Shown one piece after another: positions 34,147-42,229 of a stretch of DNA of 64,000 nt. The first letter of the stretch is position 1; each line of letters begins with the position of its first letter. The DNA lies in NCBI RefSeq assembly GCF_014904705.1, contig NZ_JACZCQ010000001.1, positions 310,001 to 374,000 on the forward strand. The letters run 5' to 3'. The notes under the pieces were generated by a model. That model was not told the DNA's origin. It made no database searches and saw only the letters and a program-made list of their open reading frames with translations. The position numbers and the translations under genes are program-made. This DNA is from Nisaea sediminum. GTDB taxonomy: Bacteria; Pseudomonadota; Alphaproteobacteria; Thalassobaculales; Thalassobaculaceae.

Positions 34147-35145
34147 ATGGATATCAACAGCATCCTCTCTCTTGCAGCCAGCACGCTCGGCTCGCCGGTG
34201 GTTCTGTTCTTCATCCTCGGTTTTCTCGCGGCCCTGGCGCGCGTCGATCTTTCCCTGCCGCAACCGGTCGCCAAGACGATCGCGCTCTACCTGATGCTGG
34301 CGATCGGCTTCAAGGGCGGGGTCGGGCTGGCGGACAGCGGCGCCGGGGCGGCGAGCGTGCTGCCCCTGCTGGTCGGCATCCTCTTCAGCGCCATGTTCCC
34401 GCTGCTCGCCTTCGGCGCGCTCAGGGTCGCGAGCGGGCTCGGCCGCACCGACGCCGCCGCGGTCGCCGCACATTACGGCTCGATCAGCATCGTCACCTTC
34501 CTGACCGCGACCCAGGTCCTGGCCGACCGCGGCGAGGCGGCGGAAGGTATCCTCGTCGCCGTCGCCGCGGCGATGGAGGCGCCGGCCATCGTCGCCGGGC
34601 TCTGGCTCGCGGGACGGGCGGTCAAGCAGGCGGGCGAGGGGACGGCCGACGGGCCTTCGCTCTCCGCCCGCGAGGCGGTGCTGAACTCCTCGGTCGTCGT
34701 GCTGCTCGGCGCGCTCGCGATCGGCTGGTTCACCGGCAAGGACGGGCTCGCCGACATCAAGCCTTTCGTGGTCGATCCCTTCAAGGGCGTGCTCTGCCTC
34801 TTCCTGCTCGACATGGGGGCGGTCGCGGGGCGCGGGTTGCTGCAGAACCGCTCGGCGATCGATCGCGGCACGGTGCTGTTCGGCCTCTACATGCCGCTGG
34901 TCGGGGCGGCGCTGATGGCGCTGGCGGTCTGGCCGCTCGATCTTTCCCCGGCAGGCAAGGCGCTGATGATTGTGCTGGCGGCGAGCGCCTCCTATATCGC
35001 GGTGCCGGCGGCGATGCGGCTGGCGCTGCCGGAGGCCAAGCCGGTGATCTATACGACCCTGTCGCTCGGCATTACCTTCCCCTTCAACGTGGTGGTCGGC
35101 ATCCCGCTCTACGTCGCCGCCGCCTTCGCGCTTTTCGCCTCCTGA
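34147..35145 (+). CDS. sbtA: Sodium-dependent bicarbonate transporter SbtA-like
   Basis: 332-aa membrane protein of the SbtA (former DUF897) family, with about ten hydrophobic segments in two inverted halves. Hallmarks are FLAALARVDLSLPQPVAKTI, LMLAIGFKGGVGLA and AAHYGSISIVTFLTATQVL. SbtA imports HCO3- with Na+. The next gene is the PII-like SbtB, the known partner that inhibits SbtA by binding adenine nucleotides. It is preceded by the nhaA terminator with only 12 bases, so its promoter may lie within nhaA or in the terminator region. Confidence 0.87.
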   Translation: MDINSILSLAASTLGSPVVLFFILGFLAALARVDLSLPQPVAKTIALYLMLAIGFKGGVGLADSGAGAASVLPLLVGILFSAMFPLLAFGALRVASGLGRTDAAAVAAHYGSISIVTFLTATQVLADRGEAAEGILVAVAAAMEAPAIVAGLWLAGRAVKQAGEGTADGPSLSAREAVLNSSVVVLLGALAIGWFTGKDGLADIKPFVVDPFKGVLCLFLLDMGAVAGRGLLQNRSAIDRGTVLFGLYMPLVGAALMALAVWPLDLSPAGKALMIVLAASASYIAVPAAMRLALPEAKPVIYTTLSLGITFPFNVVVGIPLYVAAAFALFAS

Positions 35146-35165
35146 TCCGGTGAATGGAGACAGTC

Positions 35166-35480
35166 ATGCAGACCTTTCCGAAACTCCGCCTGGACATCCT
35201 GATCGAGCAACTGGCCGTCCCCCGCCTGGAGGCGCTTCTGAAGAACCTTCCCGGCGTGCATGGTTTCACTCTCCTGCCTGTGCACGGCGGCAGCGGCCTC
35301 AATGGCGGCTGGACCCGCGACGGTCAGATTGCCGGATCCGAAGGCATGATGATGCTCTGGTGCATCCTCGACGCGCAGCACAAGGACGAGGTGCTCGAAA
35401 AGCTGTTCCCGTTCGTCAACGCGCGCTCCGGGCTGATCTCGGTCTCGAATGTCGAGGTGGTGCGCGCGGAGCGCTTCTGA
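35166..35480 (+). CDS. sbtB: PII-like signalling protein SbtB
   Basis: 104-aa PII-fold protein. Beta-alpha-beta start (PKLRLDILIEQLAVPRLEAL), T-loop region with GGSGLNGGWTRDGQ (about residues 41-54) and closing SGLISVSNVEVV. The classic GlnB T-loop uridylylation tyrosine is absent, as in SbtB. ATG at 35166 has GGAGACAG upstream; the ATG at 35154 has no ribosome site. Twenty bases after sbtA, so co-transcribed; it should gate SbtA according to nucleotide state. Confidence 0.85.
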   Translation: MQTFPKLRLDILIEQLAVPRLEALLKNLPGVHGFTLLPVHGGSGLNGGWTRDGQIAGSEGMMMLWCILDAQHKDEVLEKLFPFVNARSGLISVSNVEVVRAERF

Positions 35481-35511
35481 ACTCCGCGCCGCGCCGGCTG
35501 CTCAACAGACT

Positions 35512-35540
35512 CTTTCCGCACTCCTCTCTGGTGCGGAAAG
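35512..35540. other. Perfect hairpin downstream of sbtB
   Basis: CTTTCCGCAC / GTGCGGAAAG, 10-bp arms and a 9-base loop, 31 bases after the sbtB stop and without a T-run. It could be a transcript-end stabiliser or an operator of the carboxypeptidase gene. Confidence 0.5.
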
Positions 35541-35614
35541 CCGGTGCCGCGTAGTCTCGCGGAAACCGGTCATCCGTACCGCGCCGTCACCGCCGACCAC
35601 CTCCGGGAGTTCCC

Positions 35615-36763
35615 ATGTTGCGTATCGATGCTGCCTTCGACAGCGGCAATATCGAGACCGTCTCGATCGACGATCCGAACGACATCCAGCTTCGCCTCGT
35701 CAAGGACCACCTCTCCGACTTTTACCAGTGGTTCCATTTCCGCCTTTCCGGCGCGAACGGGCGCGGCGTCACCATGCGGATCCTGAACGCGAGCGGCTCG
35801 AGCTATCCGAAAGGCTGGGAGAACTACCGCGTCTGCGCCTCCTACGACCGCGAAACCTGGTTCCGGGTCCCGACCTCTTATGACGGCACGGAACTGACGA
35901 TCCGCCATGTGCCGGAAGCGGATTATGTCTGGTACGCCTATTTCCAGCCCTATTCGATGGAGCGGCACCAGGACCTGATTGCCGCGGCGCAGGGCTCCCC
36001 GCGCTGCACCGCCGAGGTGATCGGCGAGACCCACGATCTGCAGACCATCGACCTGCTGACCATCGGCTCACCCTCGGAGCAGAAGAAGAAGCTCTGGGTC
36101 TTCGCGCGCCAGCATCCGGGCGAGCCGATGGCGGAATGGTACATGGAGGGTTTCATCGAGCGCCTGCTCGACCCCGCCGACGGCACCAGCCGGGCGCTGC
36201 TGGAAAAGGCGGTCGTCTATGCGGTGCCGAACATGAACCCGGACGGCAGCAAGCGCGGGCATCTCCGCACCAACGCGCTCGGTGTGAACCTCAATCGCGA
36301 ATGGGCGGAGCCGAGCGTGGAAAAGAGTCCCGAGGTGCTCTGCGTGCTGGAGGCGATGGTGGCGCGCGGCATCGACCTCTCCTTCGACGTGCACGGGGAC
36401 GAGGCGATTCCCTATAATTTCATCGCAGGAAGTTACGGCGTACCGGGAATTTCCGAGGCGCATGTTACGATGCTGGACCGGTTCCAGGCGACCTATGCGG
36501 CGATGAACCCGGATTTCCAGACGGCGCACGGCTATCCGAAGCCGGCGCCCGGCAAGGGCAATCTCACCACCTCGACCGGGCATATCGCCAACAGGCTCGG
36601 CGCGCTTTCGATGACGCTGGAAATGCCGTTCAAGGACGCCGACAACCAGCCGGATCCGGTGCATGGCTGGGACGGGGAGCGGTCGAAGTCCCTCGGCCGC
36701 AGCCTGGTCGACGTCTTGCTCGCAACGGTGGACGACCTGCCGGCGCCGATGGAAAGGAACTGA
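35615..36763 (+). CDS. M14 family cytosolic carboxypeptidase (AGBL/Nna1-like)
   Basis: 382 aa. Residues 1-130 form the beta-rich N-terminal domain of cytosolic carboxypeptidases (FYQWFHFRLSGANGRGVTM). The zinc site is His167 and Glu170 (ARQHPGEPMAEW) with His260 (DVHGDE); Glu336 in TLEMPFKD is the catalytic base. Arg and Asn of NLNREW bind the substrate carboxylate. No signal peptide. Eukaryotic relatives remove glutamates from tubulin; bacterial substrates are mostly unknown. Four bases separate it from the arsC-like gene. Confidence 0.87.
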   Translation: MLRIDAAFDSGNIETVSIDDPNDIQLRLVKDHLSDFYQWFHFRLSGANGRGVTMRILNASGSSYPKGWENYRVCASYDRETWFRVPTSYDGTELTIRHVPEADYVWYAYFQPYSMERHQDLIAAAQGSPRCTAEVIGETHDLQTIDLLTIGSPSEQKKKLWVFARQHPGEPMAEWYMEGFIERLLDPADGTSRALLEKAVVYAVPNMNPDGSKRGHLRTNALGVNLNREWAEPSVEKSPEVLCVLEAMVARGIDLSFDVHGDEAIPYNFIAGSYGVPGISEAHVTMLDRFQATYAAMNPDFQTAHGYPKPAPGKGNLTTSTGHIANRLGALSMTLEMPFKDADNQPDPVHGWDGERSKSLGRSLVDVLLATVDDLPAPMERN

Positions 36764-36767
36764 GGCG

Positions 36768-37121
36768 ATGATTACGGTCTATGGCATTCCGAACTGCGAC
36801 ACGGTGAAGAAGGCCCGCAAATGGCTCGACTCGCGCGGCGTCACTTACAGTTTCCACGATTTCAAGAAGGGTGGGCTGACGGCTGAGCGGGCCGCGGGCT
36901 GGATCGAAGAACTCGGCGTCGAGAAGGTGGTGAACAAGCGCGGCACGACCTGGAAGAAACTCGACCCCGCAATCCAGGAAAGCGTGACCGATACGACGGC
37001 TCCGGCGCTGCTGGCGAGTCATCCCTCGCTGGTGAAAAGACCGGTCTTCGACCTCGGCGAGATCCGTCTCATCGGGTTCGACAAATCGGTTCAGGCCGAC
37101 CTCGAAGCGTTGCTCGATTGA
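36768..37121 (+). CDS. ArsC/Spx-family protein (YffB-like)
   Basis: 117-aa thioredoxin-fold protein. It opens ITVYGIPNCDTVKKARKWLD with a single active Cys10 and contains the family pattern VNKRGTTWKKL and LVKRPVFDL. This pattern matches YffB rather than a true arsenate reductase; YffB-like proteins are thought to use glutathione. No arsenic genes are near. ATG at 36768, four bases after the carboxypeptidase stop. Confidence 0.87.
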   Translation: MITVYGIPNCDTVKKARKWLDSRGVTYSFHDFKKGGLTAERAAGWIEELGVEKVVNKRGTTWKKLDPAIQESVTDTTAPALLASHPSLVKRPVFDLGEIRLIGFDKSVQADLEALLD

Positions 37122-37127
37122 GCCGCG

Positions 37128-38246
37128 ATGTCGGACGCCAGTGAGGTCATCGTTATCGGCGGCGGGCTGGTTGGCGCGGCCGTCGCCTACGGGCTCGCCC
37201 GCGAGGGGGCGTCCGTCACGATGCTCGACGAGGGCGATGTCGCGCTGCGCGCCTCACGCGGCAATTTCGGCCTCGTTTGGGTGCAGGGCAAGGGCGACGG
37301 GATGCATGAATATGCAAGCTGGACCCGGCGCTCGAAGGATCTCTACCGGAGCTTCGCAGACGTCATCCGCGGCGGCGACGGAACCGATATCGAGTTGAAG
37401 CAGGACGGTGGGCTCGAGCTCTGCCTCGGCGAAGAGGATTTCCGCGCCAACGAGGACGAGATCCGCCGCATGCACAACCAGCCCGGCGTCGGCGAGAATG
37501 ATCGGGTGATGCTGGACCGCGCCGATGTGCTGAAGATGCTGCCGCTGATCGGTCCGGAAGTGACGGGCGCCAGCTACTCTCCGCATGACGGCCACGTGAA
37601 CCCGCTCTATCTGCTGCGCGGCCTGCATGGCGGCGCACAGGCGCTGGGCGCGCGCTATGTCAGCGGCGCGCAGGTGCGGAAGATCGAGAAGGATGGGGAG
37701 GGTTTCAGCGTTTCCACCAAGGTGGGGGCGTTTCGCGGCGGCAAGGTGGTCATCGCGGCCGGGCTCGCCAACAAGTGGCTGGCGGAAATGGTCGGTCTCT
37801 CGATCCCCGTCGAACCGAACCGGGGCCATATCCTGATCACGGAGAGGATGCAGCCTGTGATCCCGATGCTTCTCGTCAATGCGCGGCAGACCGCGGACGG
37901 AACGATCAATTTCGGCAACAGCCACGAGGATGCGGGCTACAGCACGCGCATCAACCCGGCGAAGCTCGCCGAGATCGCGCGCTCGGTCATTCGCAGTTTC
38001 CCGGTCCTGAAAGATGCCCGCATTGTCCGCACCTGGAGTGCGCTCCGGGTGATGTCGCCGGACGGCTTCCCGATCTACCGGGAGAGCGAGAGTATGCCGG
38101 GCGCCTTCAGCATTTCCTGCCACAGCGGCGTCACGCTGGCTGCAGCGCATGCGCTCGAACTCGCGCCGGTCATTCTCCGCGGCGGTTTCAACGAGCGCTT
38201 CGCCGCCTTTTCTCCGGAGAGGTTCGATGCTGCGCCGGCTGCCTGA
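37128..38246 (+). CDS. FAD-dependent oxidoreductase, DAO family (subunit of a heterotrimeric dehydrogenase)
   Basis: 372-aa D-amino-acid-oxidase-type flavoprotein with the FAD-binding IVIGGGLVGAAVAYGLAREG near the N-terminus and WSALRVMSPDGFPIY near the end. It resembles HcnC, opine oxidase subunit B and sarcosine oxidase beta. With the two downstream genes it forms a catalytic subunit oxidising an amino or imino acid and passing electrons to partner flavin/Fe-S subunits. Six bases after the ArsC-like gene and overlapping the next gene by 20 bases. Confidence 0.85.
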   Translation: MSDASEVIVIGGGLVGAAVAYGLAREGASVTMLDEGDVALRASRGNFGLVWVQGKGDGMHEYASWTRRSKDLYRSFADVIRGGDGTDIELKQDGGLELCLGEEDFRANEDEIRRMHNQPGVGENDRVMLDRADVLKMLPLIGPEVTGASYSPHDGHVNPLYLLRGLHGGAQALGARYVSGAQVRKIEKDGEGFSVSTKVGAFRGGKVVIAAGLANKWLAEMVGLSIPVEPNRGHILITERMQPVIPMLLVNARQTADGTINFGNSHEDAGYSTRINPAKLAEIARSVIRSFPVLKDARIVRTWSALRVMSPDGFPIYRESESMPGAFSISCHSGVTLAAAHALELAPVILRGGFNERFAAFSPERFDAAPAA

Positions 38247-38544
38247 ACAGAAGGGACGAAGGGTGCGCTTCCTGTTCGAGGGCGAGCAGGTGCATGCGCT
38301 TGAGGGCGACAGCGTCGCGGCAGCGCTTCTGGCGGCGGGAGCCGGTGCCACCCGCACGACGCCGAAAAGCGGATCGCCTCGCGCGCCCTATTGCATGATG
38401 GGTGTCTGTTTCGAATGCCTGGTGGAGATCGATGGTGTGCCGAACCGGCAGGCATGCCTGATCGAGGTGCGGGATGGAATGCGGGTACGTCGCCAGCGCG
38501 GCGCGCCTGGGCTGCCTGGGGAGGCGGAAGATGACCCGGTTTGA
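38227..38544 (+). CDS. (2Fe-2S)-binding small subunit
   Basis: 105-aa Fer2_4 domain protein, as in HcnA and the N-terminus of sarcosine oxidase alpha. Cluster ligands are Cys56, Cys61, Cys64 and Cys77 (PYCMMGVCFEC...RQAC). ATG at 38227 overlaps the upstream FAD gene by 20 bases and the end overlaps the next gene by 14, which implies coupled translation and fixed stoichiometry. Confidence 0.85.
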   Translation: MLRRLPEQKGRRVRFLFEGEQVHALEGDSVAAALLAAGAGATRTTPKSGSPRAPYCMMGVCFECLVEIDGVPNRQACLIEVRDGMRVRRQRGAPGLPGEAEDDPV

Positions 38545-39934
38545 CCTCGCCATCATCGGTGCCGGCCCGGCGGGAATGTCGGCGGCGGTCACGGCGCGCG
38601 ACGCCGGGCTCTCGGTGATCGTGGTGGATGAGCAGCCTGCGCCGGGCGGGCAGATCTGGCGCGCGGTCGGCCGCAACGCCGGTGCGCGTTCTGGAAACCT
38701 CGCTTTTCTCGGCGAGGATTATGCGAAAGGCGCGGAACTCGCGGCGCAGTTCGAGGCGTCCGGCGCGCAGTTCTGGCCGAGCGCGTCGGTCTGGCATGCC
38801 GACAGTCCGGATGAAGGCGACAAGACGGTGACGGTCGCCTGGGACGGAGCGACGCGGCAGTTCCGGGCCGGAGCGCTGTTGATCGCGACAGGCGCGATGG
38901 AGCGGCCGGTCCCAGTTCCGGGATGGACGCTGCCGGGCGTCATGACGGTCGGCGCGGCGCAGACGCTGCTGAAGAGTTCGGGGCTTCATCCGGAACCGCC
39001 ATTGCTGCTCGCCGGAAGCGGTCCGTTGCTGCTGCTGTTCGCGGCCCAATGTATTGCCGCCGGTATCGAGATAGCGGCGTTGCTCGAAACCACGCCGCCG
39101 GGCGCCTATATGCGCGGCCTGCCGCACCTGCCCGTGGCCTTGCTCGGATGGCGGACTCTGCTTAAGGGGCACCGGCTGAAAAGACAGTTGGCAGCCTCGG
39201 GGATACCGGTCTACCGGGCGGTCACCGACCTTGTGGCCGACGGCACGGAACAGCTTGAGCGCGTCCGGTTCCGGAGCGCGGGGATGCCGGTGGAACTCGA
39301 AGCTGCGCACCTGCTGCTGCACGAGGGCGTGGTGCCGAACCCGCAGCTGACCCGGCTGCTCCGCTGCGACCATCACTGGGACGCGGCGCAGCGCTGCTTC
39401 CGGCCGGATCTGAGCGACCGCGGCGAGACCAGCGTCGACAATGTCTTCGTCGCCGGCGATGGAGGCGGGATCGGCGGCGCTATGGCGGCCGTCCATTCAG
39501 GACGTATCGCGGCGTTCGAGATCGCCGAGCGTTTCGGCTCGGTCAACCGGCCCTCCGGCGACGTCGAGATCGTCAAAGCGCGAGACGCGCTGCGCGCGGA
39601 ACTTGCCGTCCGGCCGCTGCTCGACGCGATGTTCCCGCCGCCGGACTGGATTGCCCGGCTGGACGGAGACGTGACGGTCTGCCGCTGCGAGGAGGTGAGC
39701 GCCGCTGCCGTACGCAAAGCCGCCGCGCTCGGCGCCCCGGGTCCGAACCAGGCGAAGGCCTTCCTGCGCGCCGGCATGGGCCCGTGCCAGGGGCGCATGT
39801 GCGGTCTCACCATCACTGAAATTCTTGCCGATGCGCACGGGGAACACCCTGAGCGGATCGGCTACTACCGGATCCGCCCCCCCATCAAGCCGGTCACGCT
39901 CGGTGAACTGGCGGCGCTGGACGGATCGGACTGA
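38531..39934 (+). CDS. FAD/NAD(P)-binding subunit with C-terminal BFD-type [2Fe-2S] domain
   Basis: 467 aa. Pyridine-nucleotide-disulfide oxidoreductase fold starting FDLAIIGAGPAGMSAA with DEQPAPGGQIW, a second nucleotide site (LLAGSGPLLLLFAAQ) and a late VFVAGDGGGIGG. The C-terminus has a BFD-like Fe-S site: Cys384-x-Cys386 (TVCRCEEV) and Cys419-x4-Cys424 (GPCQGRMCG). This architecture is that of HcnB/opine oxidase A. Together the three subunits probably form a D-amino acid, hydroxyproline, opine or glycine dehydrogenase; the substrate is not identifiable from sequence. Confidence 0.87.
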   Translation: MTRFDLAIIGAGPAGMSAAVTARDAGLSVIVVDEQPAPGGQIWRAVGRNAGARSGNLAFLGEDYAKGAELAAQFEASGAQFWPSASVWHADSPDEGDKTVTVAWDGATRQFRAGALLIATGAMERPVPVPGWTLPGVMTVGAAQTLLKSSGLHPEPPLLLAGSGPLLLLFAAQCIAAGIEIAALLETTPPGAYMRGLPHLPVALLGWRTLLKGHRLKRQLAASGIPVYRAVTDLVADGTEQLERVRFRSAGMPVELEAAHLLLHEGVVPNPQLTRLLRCDHHWDAAQRCFRPDLSDRGETSVDNVFVAGDGGGIGGAMAAVHSGRIAAFEIAERFGSVNRPSGDVEIVKARDALRAELAVRPLLDAMFPPPDWIARLDGDVTVCRCEEVSAAAVRKAAALGAPGPNQAKAFLRAGMGPCQGRMCGLTITEILADAHGEHPERIGYYRIRPPIKPVTLGELAALDGSD

Positions 39935-39946
39935 CAGGAGGAAAGA

Positions 39947-40531
39947 GTGAGTCAGGAAAAAGTGCATGCCCTGGAAATCGGGCTGCCGGTCCCGGATGCG
40001 GACGACCTATCGCCGGAAACCCGGAAGTACTGGGATCTCTGCGCGGAGAAGCTCGGCATGGTGCCGAACGTCATCAAGGCCTACAGCTTCGACGACGCGC
40101 ATCTGAAGGGCTTCACCGCGCTCTACAACACGCTGATGCTCGGCCCCTCCGGCCTCAGCAAGCTGGAACGGGAGATGATCGCGGTCGTCGTCTCCTCGAT
40201 CAATCACTGCTTCTATTGCCTCGTGGCCCATGGCGCGGCTGTCCGCGAGCTGTCCGGCCAGCCGGAACTCGGCGAAGCATTGGCCTTCAATCACCGCTAT
40301 GCCGATCTCGACGCAAGGCAGAAGGCGATGGTGGGGTTCGCTGAGAAGCTGACGCGGTCGCCCTGGGAGATGGTCGAGGCCGACCGGCAAGCGCTACGCG
40401 ATGTGGGCTTTACGGACCGCGACATCTGGGACATCGCCAATGTCGCCGGCTTCTTCAACATGTCGAACCGGGTCGCGAGCGCCGTGCACATGATGCCGAA
40501 CGCGGAATATCACACGGCCGGGCGCGGCTGA
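39947..40531 (+). CDS. AhpD-like peroxidase-related protein (carboxymuconolactone decarboxylase family)
   Basis: 194 aa, the peroxidase-related type of the CMD family. The AhpD redox motif is Cys88-x2-Cys91 with His95 (NHCFYCLVAHG). GTG start at 39947 after AGGAGGAAAGA, a strong ribosome site that decides the start. Twelve bases after the dehydrogenase subunit, so it probably belongs to the operon, where it could remove peroxides formed by the flavoenzyme. Confidence 0.87.
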   Translation: MSQEKVHALEIGLPVPDADDLSPETRKYWDLCAEKLGMVPNVIKAYSFDDAHLKGFTALYNTLMLGPSGLSKLEREMIAVVVSSINHCFYCLVAHGAAVRELSGQPELGEALAFNHRYADLDARQKAMVGFAEKLTRSPWEMVEADRQALRDVGFTDRDIWDIANVAGFFNMSNRVASAVHMMPNAEYHTAGRG

Positions 40532-40534
40532 GCT

Positions 40535-41200
40535 TCAGCGCTCCCGGCTCTGGCGGAACTCGTCGATCGTCTTCGGCTTGCGGTAGTAGCTCGGCATCGA
40601 CCAGTCGAAGGTGATTGCCATCGCGCGGACGGCAAAGGTCACGAGGAAGGCGGCGATAGCCGCCTCCAGCCGCCCGACCGAGAGCCCCGCCAGCGCGACA
40701 TAGGTGATGGCTCCGAGAGCTGCCGCGGTGACATAGATTTCCCGGCGCAGGATGATGCTTTCCTCGTTGCCGACGACATCGCGCACGATGCCGCCGACCG
40801 AGGCTGTCACCACGCCCATGACCACGGCGATCAGCGGTCCGGTGCCGTGATCCAGCCCCTTGACCGTTCCGACCACGGTGACGAAGGCCAGCCCGAGCGT
40901 GTCGAACCAGAGTACCAGCCGGATCCGCGATTCCACTTTCGGCGCGATGAAGAACATGATCGTCGCGGTGATCAGGCAGGCGATCACGTGCGACGGGTCG
41001 GCGACCCAGAAAACCGGCACGTCGAGCACGAGATCCCGCACCGTGCCGCCGCCGACGCCGGTCAGGATGGCGAGCCACATGAAGCCGAGGATGTCGAGAC
41101 CCTTGCGCGAGGCGACGAGTGAGCCGGAAATCGCGAAGGCGACCGCCGCCAGCATGTCCATGACGAAAGTCAGCCGCGAAAGTTCGACGATGTCCTGCAT
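40535..41200 (-). CDS. TRIC-type cation channel family protein (YicG-like, UPF0126)
   Basis: 221 aa with seven hydrophobic segments in two tandem repeats, each with a glycine-rich GGGTVRDL / GGIVRDVVG kink motif; the duplication is typical of bacterial TRIC homologues, which are homotrimeric cation channels. ATG at 41200 matches family N-termini; the open frame upstream reaches 41377 without similarity. It is convergent with the AhpD-like gene, stop to stop 3 bases apart. Confidence 0.87.
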   Translation of the reverse strand: MQDIVELSRLTFVMDMLAAVAFAISGSLVASRKGLDILGFMWLAILTGVGGGTVRDLVLDVPVFWVADPSHVIACLITATIMFFIAPKVESRIRLVLWFDTLGLAFVTVVGTVKGLDHGTGPLIAVVMGVVTASVGGIVRDVVGNEESIILRREIYVTAAALGAITYVALAGLSVGRLEAAIAAFLVTFAVRAMAITFDWSMPSYYRKPKTIDEFRQSRER

Positions 41201-41370
41201 GGCTTCTCCTCCCTTCGCCGGATGATACGTCGGATCGCGGGCCATGCGCTCTTGTTCTAGTATGGAATGACAGGAGGGGGTAGCCAGCGCGTTTATCCGC
41301 TCCCGAATGCTGGCATAATGACCGGGAATTGAATGATTTTCAGGGTACGGCGGTGCCGAAGGAGAAGGAT

Positions 41371-42177
41371 ATGGCAAAGGAACCTGAGCGGAAACGGGTC
41401 GATACTCCGGCGGGGCATATCTCGTATCGCGAGGCCGGCGCCGGTGCGGGCAAGCCCGTGCTCCTGGCGCTACACGGGCTCGGCGGCAATTCGGCGACCT
41501 GGCGGGCGCAGTACGCCGCGCTCTCCGATAGCTGGCACATCATCGGCTGGGACGCGCCGGGCTATGGCGAGACCATGGTGATCGGCCCGGACCAGACGGC
41601 GTTCGCGACCCTGGCCCTGGCGCTGATGGACCATCTCGGGGTCGGCGAGTTTTCCGTCATCGGGCATTCCATGGGGGGCATCGTCGCGCAGGCGGTGGCG
41701 GGAGAGGGGGGCGACCGGGTCAAGCACATGATCCTCTCCTGCACCCACTCCGGTAGCGCCAAGCCGGCGAGCGAGCCGCTCTCCGCGAGCTATGCGACGC
41801 GCATCGCGGCGCTGGAGAAAGAGGGCAGTGCGGCCTATGCCGCGCAGCGCTCCGGCATGATGGTTGCCGATGGCGCGCCGGAAGCGGTGCGGGCGACCGT
41901 CGAGGAGATCGCCCGCGGCGTGACCGCCGCCGGGCTCCGGACCTGCGCCACCATGCTGCACCATGCGGATACCCGCCCGGTGGCTCCGACAATCCGATGT
42001 CCGGTCCTGCTGATCTCCGGCGCTGGCGACAAGGTGGTGTCCCATCGCCAGTCGGAAGCGCTGGCGGCGCTCTATCCCGCGGGGCGGCATGTCCGCTTGG
42101 AAGGGGTCGGACACGCCCCCTACATGGAAGCGCCGGAGGCTTATAACGCGCTCTTGAGGGAGTTCCTCTCAACATAG
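41371..42177 (+). CDS. Alpha/beta hydrolase
   Basis: 268 aa. Oxyanion LHGLGGNSATW, nucleophile Ser100 in VIGHSMGG, catalytic Asp in SGAGDKVV and His in VGHAPYMEAP complete the triad. ATG at 41371 follows GGAGAAGGAT. Related to 3-oxoadipate enol-lactonase-like hydrolases, but no pathway partner is next to it. Substrate unknown. Confidence 0.88.
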   Translation: MAKEPERKRVDTPAGHISYREAGAGAGKPVLLALHGLGGNSATWRAQYAALSDSWHIIGWDAPGYGETMVIGPDQTAFATLALALMDHLGVGEFSVIGHSMGGIVAQAVAGEGGDRVKHMILSCTHSGSAKPASEPLSASYATRIAALEKEGSAAYAAQRSGMMVADGAPEAVRATVEEIARGVTAAGLRTCATMLHHADTRPVAPTIRCPVLLISGAGDKVVSHRQSEALAALYPAGRHVRLEGVGHAPYMEAPEAYNALLREFLST

Positions 42178-42229
42178 ACTTGCCTCCACGTCCGAAAGTG
42201 CGCGCTAATACGGGTGGAGGTCACCTGAT

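Noticed and set aside
36768-37121. Arsenate reductase ArsC
   Set aside because: The sequence follows the YffB pattern and there are no other arsenic-resistance genes nearby.
37128-39934. Hydrogen cyanide synthase hcnABC
   Set aside because: The architecture is shared with opine and hydroxyproline dehydrogenases, the gene order differs, and nothing in the context indicates cyanide production.
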